Shown here: positions 1-7,175 of the stretch, one piece after another
Layout of the letters: the number at the start of each line of letters is the position of its first letter
How positions within the stretch are numbered: position 1 is the first letter of the stretch
Origin: Deltaproteobacteria bacterium
Lineage (GTDB): Bacteria > Myxococcota_A > Polyangia > DRWM01 > JAAZOP01
Assembly: GCA_016218815.1 (NCBI GenBank)
Contig: JACRCX010000084.1
Coordinates: 31,058 to 95,057, forward strand
Direction: 5' to 3'
DNA: 64,000 nt
Position numbers and translations under genes: made by a program
Notes under the pieces: generated by a model
Seen by the model: the letters and a program-made list of their open reading frames with translations, nothing else
Told to the model about the DNA's origin: nothing
The model's database searches: none

Positions 1-386
1 GTGTCGTCCTCCGCTTGCTCCCTTTGCCCCAGCGCAATTCGAACCTGGATGGCGAGCGCCAGCCCCTTCAATGCCCGCTCGTCGATGCCCCCTCCCTCCG
101 ACTCGCGAGCCTGTCCGATGATCGCCCTGGCGAATCCCTCGTACGCGACGGCCGCTTCCTCGAGCTGCGCCCGCTGCTCGAATCCCTGCGCCTCCTCCCA
201 CAGCTCGTCCACCACCTCCGGTGGTTCCTCCCCTTCCCCGTTTCCCGCCTCCTGCGCGGCCGCCGTCCCCCGACCCAGAGTCGTCACCCATCCCGCCGCC
301 CCCAAGACCGCAAGTCCCGCCACGAACCCTCGAACGCTCCGACGGGCGCCGCCGCGACGCCCCAGCTGCCCTCCGTCACTTCCCAT
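1..386 (-). CDS. secreted helical (TPR-like) protein, 5' part only
   Basis: Reading the minus strand from the ATG at 386 gives an open frame that runs off the left edge of the window, so the C-terminus is missing. The visible ~128 residues begin with a basic n-region and a hydrophobic stretch (GFVAGLAVLGAAGWV) that reads as a signal peptide with cleavage near AAAQ. A Glu-rich linker follows, then helical sequence with the alternating Ala/Leu/Glu pattern of tetratricopeptide-like repeats (ELWEEAQGFEQRAQLEEAAV). Codon positions have the strong G/C third-base bias of a real gene here. The plus-strand reading of the same stretch is Ser/Pro-rich shadow. No precise function can be given; a periplasmic repeat/scaffold protein is an inference. 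Confidence 0.6.
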   Translation of the reverse strand, partial: MGSDGGQLGRRGGARRSVRGFVAGLAVLGAAGWVTTLGRGTAAAQEAGNGEGEEPPEVVDELWEEAQGFEQRAQLEEAAVAYEGFARAIIGQARESEGGGIDERALKGLALAIQVRIALGQREQAEDD

Positions 387-603
387 GCACCGCCCCTTCC
401 CGCGAACGGCCCTTCGTGACCCGCGGGAGCTCGTTGTTCCCCACTCCCCGCTCGCCTCCTCCTTCCCTTCCATCGGTGTCCATCGGTGTTCATCGGTGGT
501 TCCTTCTTCCCCGCCCGCCGGCCGCGGTCCCCATCGGTGTTCATCGGTGCCCATCTGTGGTTTCCTCTTCCCCCAACCGCAGATGCTGAGGACGCGCCTC
601 CAC
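387..603. repeat. intergenic gap with CATCGGTG-type direct repeats
   Basis: The divergent gap between two secreted-protein genes holds two blocks (about 471-505 and 530-563) built from the octamer CATCGGTG joined by TC or TT linkers, the second ending in CCATCTGTGGTTTCC. The same family recurs at 38997-39032 with the spelling CATCTGTG. No coding potential or clear promoter was seen. Confidence 0.6.
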
Positions 604-1332
604 ATGATCATCCGACGCCGCCGAACGACCGCCATCGCCGCGGCGGCATTCCTCACCGCGACATCCGCCTGCGTGACCCCCATGATGCACCCCATCCGCG
701 TCCCCGACGGATTCGTCGCCGAGGCCGCCCTCTCGCCCATCATCTTCACCGGACGCCACGGCGGCTGCGACAACGAGACCGGCTGCACCGACTCGCGCAC
801 CGGCGAGCCCGACGCCGGCATCAACATCCACCTCACCGGCGGCTACGGCACCGTGCTTGCCGACACCTTCGGCATCATGGGCGGCATCTACATGCCCGCC
901 CAGGACACGTTGAAGGCCGCGGTGGGCGCCGGGCTCTACTCGTTCCTCGCCGCCTGGGGCTGGTTCACCGTGCAGTGCCCGTGGGCCGTCCTCGGCGTCG
1001 GCCCCGAATTCGGCGTCAGCGGCTGGGCCCTCGCCGTCGGCGGCTCCGTCCGCCCCTTCGGCGACGATCTCTCATGGAGCCCCGAGCTGGGCGTCTACGG
1101 CCGCGTCGGTCGTCCCTGGGAGCTACACCCGAAGGAGTTCAACGGCCAGGTCCCCGGCTGGGACGTCGGCGTCCGCCTCCAGGTCGAGTTCCTCTTCCTC
1201 CAGTACGCCTACTACCGCCACACCTCCGGCGTCATGGACTTCACCATCTGGGAAACCTCCGTCTACACCGACACCATGCACTTCATCACCCTCGGCATCA
1301 CCCTCACCCCCGATACCCTCGAGCAGGACTGA
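604..1332 (+). CDS. outer-membrane lipoprotein, hypothetical
   Basis: A 242-residue protein. The start at 604 is chosen because GAGGA sits about 11 bases upstream; an in-frame ATG at 583 has no comparable site. The N-terminus has four arginines, a hydrophobic run and TATSAC, a plausible although not ideal lipobox with the lipidated Cys about 23 residues in. The rest is Gly/aromatic-rich alternating sequence (GGYGTVLADTFGIMGGIY, AWGWFTVQCPWAVLG) typical of a small beta-barrel or beta-sandwich envelope protein. The family is not recognised. The OmpA/TSP3 gene follows 143 bp downstream on the same strand, so both may serve the outer membrane. Confidence 0.7.
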   Translation: MIIRRRRTTAIAAAAFLTATSACVTPMMHPIRVPDGFVAEAALSPIIFTGRHGGCDNETGCTDSRTGEPDAGINIHLTGGYGTVLADTFGIMGGIYMPAQDTLKAAVGAGLYSFLAAWGWFTVQCPWAVLGVGPEFGVSGWALAVGGSVRPFGDDLSWSPELGVYGRVGRPWELHPKEFNGQVPGWDVGVRLQVEFLFLQYAYYRHTSGVMDFTIWETSVYTDTMHFITLGITLTPDTLEQD

Positions 1333-1334
1333 TC

Positions 1335-1412
1335 GCGCCCCCCGCTCGACCGCGCGGCCGCTCGACCGCTCGACCGCTCGCTTCCCCCCGCTTCCCCCCG
1401 CTTCCCCCCGAA
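1335..1412. repeat. short tandem repeats (CGCTCGAC and CTTCCCCCCG)
   Basis: Between two genes the top strand repeats CCGCTCGAC several times, then the decamer CTTCCCCCCG three times with almost no variation. Strand-asymmetric, C-rich, non-coding. Similar Ser/Arg-type (TCGACCGC) simple repeats would be prone to slippage. Confidence 0.6.
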
Positions 1413-1475
1413 ACATCCGCCCCGCACCGGGCACAGGTCCACACGAGAACCGGGGGAAACGAAGTGAGGGCTCCC

Positions 1476-3533
1476 ATGACCGCTCATCGGGACAAGACCC
1501 GTCTGCCTTCGAATCCACCCGCCGCGATCGCTTCCCTGCTTGCGCCGTCGCTGTTGCTCCTCGTTGCCCCGCCCGCCGCCGCCCAGGAAACCGGTACGCC
1601 ATCCAACACCGGAGCGCTCGACCTCCGTCTCTTCCGCCCCGCCGTCGACTCCAAGGGCCTCTTCGCCGTCAATGCCAGCGAGGTCCTCCCCCACCTGGAC
1701 GTCAGCGTCGCGCTCGTCCTCGACTACGGCTACGGCATCTTCCCCGTCACCGGCTCCACCTGGCGCGACGCGGACGCCGACGGCGCGCTCGACCCCGGCG
1801 AGCTGCACGATACCGACGCGAACCTCGTCAGCCATGAAATCGCCGCGAACGTCGGCTTCAACATCGGCCTCTTCAACTTCATGGCCGTCGGCTTCTCGCT
1901 GCCCGTCGTCATCCTCTCCGGCCCCGCCGTCTGGGGCGTCGGCGGCTGGGAAGGCTGGCCGGGGCGCGGCTCGGACGGCACGCACGCGGCGACCCCGTCC
2001 TTCTCCGCCGAACACGTCGGCGACCTCGAAGTCCACGCGAAGGTCCGCTTCCTGCGGGTCGATCGCTACCCCGTCGGCCTGGCCGGCATCGTCCAGTTCT
2101 TCACCCCCACGGGCCAGATCGATCACGCTCTCGGCTCCGATCCCGGCATGGGCCTGGGCCTGACCGCCGTGCTCGACTGGGCCCCCACCGACTGGGTCCT
2201 CGGCGCACTGAACCTCGGCGCCCGCTTCTTCTTCGGCAACCAACCAGGCTACGAGCCGCTGGCGCTCACCGACGCCGCCGGCCGCGACTTCGAATACGGC
2301 CACCTGTTCACGTTCGGCGTCGGTGCGAACTTCCGCCTCGTCCCCGACCGCCTCGACGCCGTCGTCGAGTTCTACGGCAACTCGGTCTTCTCCCGCTTCT
2401 TCGACCTGCGCCACACGCCGATGGAGGCCGTCGCCGGTCTCAAGATCTTCATCGAGCGCAACAGCTACCTGTACATCGGCGCCGGCACGGGAGCGTTCGG
2501 CGAGGGCTTCTCCGCCGCCGACGCGAGGGTCTTCGGCGCGTGGATCTTCGAGCCCACGATCGGCGATCGCGACCGCGACGGGATCAAGGACGACATCGAT
2601 CAATGCCCGGACGACCCGGAAGACGGCGACGACTTCGAGGATCTCGACGGCTGCCCCGACCTCGACAACGACCGCGACGGGCTGCTCGACGTGTCGGACG
2701 GCTGCCCGTTGATTCCCGAGGACCTCGACGGCGACGCCGACGGCGACGGCTGTCCGGAGGAAGTGCTGGGCGACCGCGACGGCGACACCATCGCCGACGA
2801 CAATGACTCGTGCCCCGACGACCCCGAGGATCTCGACGGCTTCCAGGACGTCGAGGGCTGCCCCGACCCCGACAACGACCTCGATGGGGTCCGCGACATC
2901 GTCGACGACTGCCCCCTCGAACCCGAGGACCCGGACGGCTTCCAGGACGCTGAAGGCTGCCCGGACATCGACAACGACATCGACCGCATCCTCGATGTCG
3001 ACGACGACTGCCCCAACGAGCCCGAGATCTACAACGGCCTCGACGACGCCGATGGCTGCCCCGACGACAGCGTGGTCGTCCCGACCGGCGGTGCCCTGCT
3101 CGTCCTCAAGCCGATCCAGTTCGAGACCGACAGCGCGGTGTTCCTGCCCGACGCGTTCGACCTCCTCGATCAGGTCGCGGCCTCGATCCAGGGCCACCCG
3201 GAGATCCTGCTGCTCGAGGTCCAGGGACACGCGGACGAGCGCAATTCCGACGAATACAACCTCGAGCTGACGCGCGATCGCGCCAACGCCGTCGTGGAGT
3301 ACCTCGTCGGGCGGCAGGTCGACGCCGACCGCCTCTTGGCCGCCGGCTACGGCGAGCGCTGCCCGATCGCTCCCGGTCACACCGCCGCCGCGTGGGACAG
3401 GAACCGCCGCGTCGAGTTCAAGATCCTCCGCACCACTTCCGGCGTCCCCGACGCCGAGCGCGTCTGCCCCGCCGCCCGCGAGCTGGCTCCTCCCATCCCG
3501 GACATGCCGAACGACCGGTCCTACGGCCGATGA
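1476..3533 (+). CDS. OmpA-family protein with thrombospondin type 3 repeats
   Basis: A 685-residue outer-membrane protein. The ATG at 1476 follows GAAGTGAGGG and opens a signal peptide ending near APPAAAQ (residue ~36). Residues ~40-360 are an alternating beta-barrel-like domain. Residues ~365-533 are a run of TSP3-type Ca-binding repeats (DxDxDGxxDxxDxCP, e.g. DRDRDGIKDDIDQCP) rich in Asp and paired Cys-Pro. Residues ~541-651 are an OmpA C-terminal peptidoglycan-binding domain, with IQFETDSAVF at its start and the LTRDRANAVVEYL and NRRVEFKI segments. Role by family: tethering outer membrane to peptidoglycan, with Ca-stabilised linker. A paralogue with the same architecture lies at 39196-41178. 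Confidence 0.92.
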   Translation: MTAHRDKTRLPSNPPAAIASLLAPSLLLLVAPPAAAQETGTPSNTGALDLRLFRPAVDSKGLFAVNASEVLPHLDVSVALVLDYGYGIFPVTGSTWRDADADGALDPGELHDTDANLVSHEIAANVGFNIGLFNFMAVGFSLPVVILSGPAVWGVGGWEGWPGRGSDGTHAATPSFSAEHVGDLEVHAKVRFLRVDRYPVGLAGIVQFFTPTGQIDHALGSDPGMGLGLTAVLDWAPTDWVLGALNLGARFFFGNQPGYEPLALTDAAGRDFEYGHLFTFGVGANFRLVPDRLDAVVEFYGNSVFSRFFDLRHTPMEAVAGLKIFIERNSYLYIGAGTGAFGEGFSAADARVFGAWIFEPTIGDRDRDGIKDDIDQCPDDPEDGDDFEDLDGCPDLDNDRDGLLDVSDGCPLIPEDLDGDADGDGCPEEVLGDRDGDTIADDNDSCPDDPEDLDGFQDVEGCPDPDNDLDGVRDIVDDCPLEPEDPDGFQDAEGCPDIDNDIDRILDVDDDCPNEPEIYNGLDDADGCPDDSVVVPTGGALLVLKPIQFETDSAVFLPDAFDLLDQVAASIQGHPEILLLEVQGHADERNSDEYNLELTRDRANAVVEYLVGRQVDADRLLAAGYGERCPIAPGHTAAAWDRNRRVEFKILRTTSGVPDAERVCPAARELAPPIPDMPNDRSYGR

Positions 3534-3574
3534 CGTCGCGTCGCCGTTCTCCGGGCGCGACCGCCATGACCGGC

Positions 3575-3660
3575 TCTCCACCTCTCCGGTCGCACTCTCC
3601 ACCTCTCCTCGTCCGGATCCGAGAACGAAAGACGTAGAACGTAGAACGCAGGACGCCGCC
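3575..3660. repeat. dispersed intergenic repeats (CTCTCCACCTCTCC and GTAGAAC types)
   Basis: The gap between the convergent OmpA and kinase-like genes carries CTCTCCACCTCTCC motifs followed by CCGGATCCGAGAAC, then AGACGTAGAACGTAGAACGCAGGACG. The first type recurs at 30590-30805, 46196-46240 and 63785-63825, always between genes, so it is a dispersed family and not a local accident. Confidence 0.6.
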
Positions 3661-3670
3661 GCCAGGCGCG

Positions 3671-6061
3671 CTACTGCCCGAGCTGCCGGTTGACCGCGTC
3701 CAGCGCGCTCTGCGCCGCCGCGTTGTTCGGATTGCGCTCCAGCAGTTTCTCGAATTGAGCCTTCGCATCCCCCAGCCGCCCCAGCCGGACGTACGCCGCG
3801 CCCAGGTCCATGTTCCCCTGGTTGCGGTAGATCGGCTCCAGCCAGCGCACCGCCTCCTCGAAGTTCCCTTCCTGGAACGCCACCCGCCCCAACCCGATCT
3901 TCGCCCGGTTGTTGTTCGACTGGAGCTGCAACGCTTCCTCGTAGGCCGCCCGCGCCCCGCTGAGGTCGCGCGCCCCCAGCGCCTGGTCCCCCTGGGTCAC
4001 CAGCTCGTTGGCGCGTGCCGCGTTGTCCGCCCCCCCGCCGCCCGCCTCCGGTCGCGGGGGCTGCGCCGTATCCTGCTCCGCCGGGCGAGACACGTCCCGC
4101 TCCGGCGGCCGGCCGGCGTCCTGCGTCACCGGACGCGAGACGTCGCGCGACGGCGGGGTACCGGCATCCGCGACGGTGCCTCCCGCGTCCCGTTCCGGCT
4201 CCTCCGCCGCCTCGACCGCGGGCGCTCCCGCGTCCTGCTCCGGCTCCTCCGCCACCTCGACCGCCGCCGTTTCCGCGTCCCGCGGCGCGGCTTCCGCGCC
4301 CGCGTCTCCCACCGCGGTGACCTCCATCGGTCCGGCCGCACTCACCCGCGGGGACTCCGGCTCGCCGACGGTCGCGACCGTCTCGCAGGCCGGCGGCTTC
4401 GGACAGGACGGCACCTTGCCACGGAACAGGAACATCGCACAGAAGAACGCGATCACCGCCACCGCGAGCCCGCCGCCCAGCCCGTAGCCCAGCCCACGCT
4501 TGTAGGCCGCTGTCGCATCCGTCGCGGCCGCGGCCGGAGCCGATGACCCTGCCCGCTTGGCCGCGCGCATCGGCGGCGGGATTGCGGCCTCTTCGATGAT
4601 GTCCGCGTCGATCGGCATCGTGGCCGAGGACGGCTGGATCGCCTCTTCCTGCGGCGGCTTGCGAAGCCCCGCCAGGACGATCTCTCCTGATCCGCCTTCC
4701 GGCACCTGCTTCGCCGCCGGTACGGCCGCCGGAGCCGGCTTGGCCGCCGTGCGCTTCGCCTCGAGGGGCATCACCGCCGCCGCGGCCGCAGGCGCCTTCG
4801 GCACCACCGCCGCGACGGGCCGCTTCTCGTCCTCGAGCATGTCCACGGCGCCGACGTCGATCGTCGTGGTCTTCTCCGGCTGCCCCGCCGCGGCCGTCAG
4901 CTCTCCGAGCATCGCGGGGGCGATCTCGACCGTGGACTGCTTGCCGTCGTCGACCGGCACCTCGATGTCCACCGGCGCCTCCGGCGCCGCAGGCCCCGGA
5001 AGTCCCGGAACGTCGACCGCACCCGTTCCTCCGGTGGTCGCCGAACGCGGCTTGAGCGCGATGCGCCCGATCGCCGCGCTCCGCTCGGGCGCCTTCGGCA
5101 CGACCGTCGGCACCGGAAGCTCGATCGACAACCTCCCGGACGCCGCGTCCCCCTGCAGCTCCTTGAGCCGGTCCGCCATCTGCGCCATGCCCAGCGGCCG
5201 GTGGATCGGCTTCTTCTCCAGCGTCTGGCGGATGAACGTCCACAGCTCGAGCGGCACCGGCGACTCGGGACGGGCCGGGATCGGCGGCACCGGCGACTCC
5301 AGGATCTGCTTGACGACCGCGTCGGCTTCGCCGGTCCACGGCGGCCCGCCCGCGAGCATCCGGTACAAGAGCAGTCCGGCCGAGAACATGTCCGACTTGA
5401 AGGAGACGATCTTCCCTTCGATCTGCTCCGGCGACAGGGTGCCCGGCTGGCCGTACACCGGCCGGTTGCCGATCTTGCGCCGCGGACCGATGCCGAAGTC
5501 GACCAGCCGGATCGATTCCCCCTCGCCCGACTCGGCCGGCACGACGAACACGTTCGAGGCGCGGAGCTGGAGATGCAACAGCCCGACCTTGTGCGCCTCG
5601 GCCAGGGCCGCGCAGATGCGCAAGCCGAGGTCCAGCGTCCGCACGACGCCCTGCGGCCCCTCCTCGCGCAGCACGTCCTCCAGCCGTCGGCCCTCCACCC
5701 AGTCGCGCACCACCAGGATCCGATCCTTGTGCGTCTCGACCGCTCGGATGCGCACCACGTAGCGGTGGTCGAACTCCTTCTGCTTCAGCAGATGGCGCCG
5801 CACGACGTCCGACAGCCGCTTGTCCTTGGCCATGTCCTCGGACAAGAGCCGGATGATCGTCCGCGCCCCTCCAGCTTCCTCCTGCCCTTCGTAGACCTCC
5901 CCGCTCTGCCCGACACCCAGCGCGGCGACGACCTTGAAGCCGCCCGCCAGCGTCTCCCCGGGCGCCAGGGTAGGGGTGAACTCGGTGGTCGGGTTGCCGT
6001 CGACGGTGCAGGCGGCAACCCCGTCTTCGCTGAGGCGGCCGCACGTCGGACACAGACGCAT
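3671..6061 (-). CDS. membrane pseudokinase (Ser/Thr kinase-like) with C-terminal TPRs
   Basis: A 796-residue protein. Residues 4-18 hold a CPTC...C zinc-ribbon-like start. Residues ~42-300 have the eukaryotic-type protein kinase fold: glycine loop GVGQSGEV (49-56), DFG (188-190), a TLSPEQ activation-segment end, and DMFSAGLLLYRMLAG. However, the beta-3 lysine position reads RTIIRLL (Arg71), and the catalytic loop HRDLKPSN is HLQLRASN (163-170), so both the catalytic Asp and Lys are lost. An Ala/Pro/Glu-rich linker leads to one membrane span near residues 525-547. The final ~120 residues outside the membrane are TPR-like (DLSGARAAYEEALQL, GNFEEAVRWLEPIY). Catalytically dead scaffold/sensor is the likely role; this is inferred from the missing residues. 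Confidence 0.88.
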   Translation of the reverse strand: MRLCPTCGRLSEDGVAACTVDGNPTTEFTPTLAPGETLAGGFKVVAALGVGQSGEVYEGQEEAGGARTIIRLLSEDMAKDKRLSDVVRRHLLKQKEFDHRYVVRIRAVETHKDRILVVRDWVEGRRLEDVLREEGPQGVVRTLDLGLRICAALAEAHKVGLLHLQLRASNVFVVPAESGEGESIRLVDFGIGPRRKIGNRPVYGQPGTLSPEQIEGKIVSFKSDMFSAGLLLYRMLAGGPPWTGEADAVVKQILESPVPPIPARPESPVPLELWTFIRQTLEKKPIHRPLGMAQMADRLKELQGDAASGRLSIELPVPTVVPKAPERSAAIGRIALKPRSATTGGTGAVDVPGLPGPAAPEAPVDIEVPVDDGKQSTVEIAPAMLGELTAAAGQPEKTTTIDVGAVDMLEDEKRPVAAVVPKAPAAAAAVMPLEAKRTAAKPAPAAVPAAKQVPEGGSGEIVLAGLRKPPQEEAIQPSSATMPIDADIIEEAAIPPPMRAAKRAGSSAPAAAATDATAAYKRGLGYGLGGGLAVAVIAFFCAMFLFRGKVPSCPKPPACETVATVGEPESPRVSAAGPMEVTAVGDAGAEAAPRDAETAAVEVAEEPEQDAGAPAVEAAEEPERDAGGTVADAGTPPSRDVSRPVTQDAGRPPERDVSRPAEQDTAQPPRPEAGGGGADNAARANELVTQGDQALGARDLSGARAAYEEALQLQSNNNRAKIGLGRVAFQEGNFEEAVRWLEPIYRNQGNMDLGAAYVRLGRLGDAKAQFEKLLERNPNNAAAQSALDAVNRQLGQ

Positions 6062-6079
6062 GGAACCTCCCGCGCTCGA

Positions 6080-6994
6080 CTACAGGTCGAAAACCCCGCG
6101 GACGACGAGCCCACCGAAACCCGGGAGAATCGCGATCGCCGGTTCCCCGCCCCCGGGCGCCTCCTCCCCGGTCCCGTCCGCGGCCGGCGGCGCCTCGTCG
6201 TCCGACAAAGCGAAGTAGAGCCCGACTCCGACCGCACCCAGGCCCGCGATTCCCACCGCCAACAGCGAATATCCAATCGCATCCGTGTCGTAGATGTCCG
6301 GACACGCCTCGACGGGCCCGCTGGCGCAGGTGATGTCGCCATCCATCACGATCAACGGAATGCCCGCGCCGATGGCGCCGAGCGACGCCGCGCCACCCGC
6401 CCACACCCACCACGGGATGTCGCCGGCGGAAAACGTCGATGCGGGCTCCTCCGGCTCGGTTGGCTCCACGGGCTCCACAGGCTCCACAGGCTCCACAGGC
6501 TCCACCGCCGCATTGGCCGCCGCCACCAGCTCCGGTGTCGGACCGCCCACCCCCACCGCCAACTCCCGCCACTTGTCGATCATCTCCCCCTCGGTGCAGA
6601 AGTCGCAGCTCGCCTCCTGGTCCGTCACCACCGTCCCGTCCGCCGCCACCAGCACCAGGCGCAAGGCATACCCCATCGCGGACGCGTCGATGCGCTCGCC
6701 CACCGCGGCCTGCGCCAGGCACGCCTCGGCAGTCCCCGACAGGCGCGACGCATCGGTCGCTCCCCCCGCAATGCTCCCTGCGCACCCCGCCGCCGTCTCG
6801 TCCGGGACGACCGCCCAGCCGCCTTCGTCCAGCGCGGCGGCCACGCGAGCGCGCACGTCCGACAGGACCTGCTCCACGTTCCCCTGGAGATTGTGCTGCG
6901 GCTCCAGCACCACGATCGAGGGCTCGGCCGCCCCGGCAGGACGGCCCGCCAGGATCGTTCCCGAAACCAATGCAATCCAGGCAGCCTTGTTCAT
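6080..6994 (-). CDS. secreted/membrane protein with Pro-Val-Glu repeat linker
   Basis: A 304-residue protein. The ATG at 6994 is preferred over an upstream in-frame start because GGGAG lies ~8 bases before it and MNKAAWIALVSGTILAG then forms a signal peptide. The N-terminal domain (~160 residues) resembles proteins that build an accessory value from paired variables (IVVLEPQ, RLVLVAADGTVV) with two Cys clusters (CDFC, CLAQA). A VEPVEPVEP linker, two hydrophobic spans (WWVWAGGAASLGAIGAG and YSLLAVGIAGLGAVGVGLYF) and an acidic tail follow. It lies 18 bp upstream of the pseudokinase on the same strand, so co-transcription is likely. Family not recognised. Confidence 0.75.
   Translation of the reverse strand: MNKAAWIALVSGTILAGRPAGAAEPSIVVLEPQHNLQGNVEQVLSDVRARVAAALDEGGWAVVPDETAAGCAGSIAGGATDASRLSGTAEACLAQAAVGERIDASAMGYALRLVLVAADGTVVTDQEASCDFCTEGEMIDKWRELAVGVGGPTPELVAAANAAVEPVEPVEPVEPVEPTEPEEPASTFSAGDIPWWVWAGGAASLGAIGAGIPLIVMDGDITCASGPVEACPDIYDTDAIGYSLLAVGIAGLGAVGVGLYFALSDDEAPPAADGTGEEAPGGGEPAIAILPGFGGLVVRGVFDL
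6464..6508. repeat. 9-bp tandem repeat (GGCTCCACA) encoding the VEP linker
   Basis: About five near-perfect copies of GGCTCCACA lie inside the secreted-protein gene. On the minus strand they encode the Val-Glu-Pro linker. Copy number can change in frame (three codons per unit), so the linker may be length-variable. Confidence 0.7.
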
Positions 6995-7175
6995 CGGCGA
7001 CTCCCGAACCCTTCGCGTCTCCACGACTGGGGTGCGCGCCGGTTCAGAGCGAGTCTATGCCCCCGCCCGGAGGCCGTCAATCTGAGCATCCGTTCCCGGC
7101 AAGGGACCGCCGGCACGGCCCCACCGCCGTCCGACCGCGACCAACGGGAGCGGACTCGGCACATCCACGGCCCCA

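Noticed and set aside
1..603. The long plus-strand frame from position 1 as the start of the first lipoprotein
   Set aside because: It is Ser/Pro-rich low complexity and is antisense to a secreted protein; the lipoprotein signal begins at 604.
1263..6785. A 1840-codon minus-strand open frame spanning OmpA and the kinase-like gene
   Set aside because: It crosses two convincing genes on both strands, has repetitive Gly/Arg-rich composition and no domain; it is a shadow produced by the high GC third-position bias.
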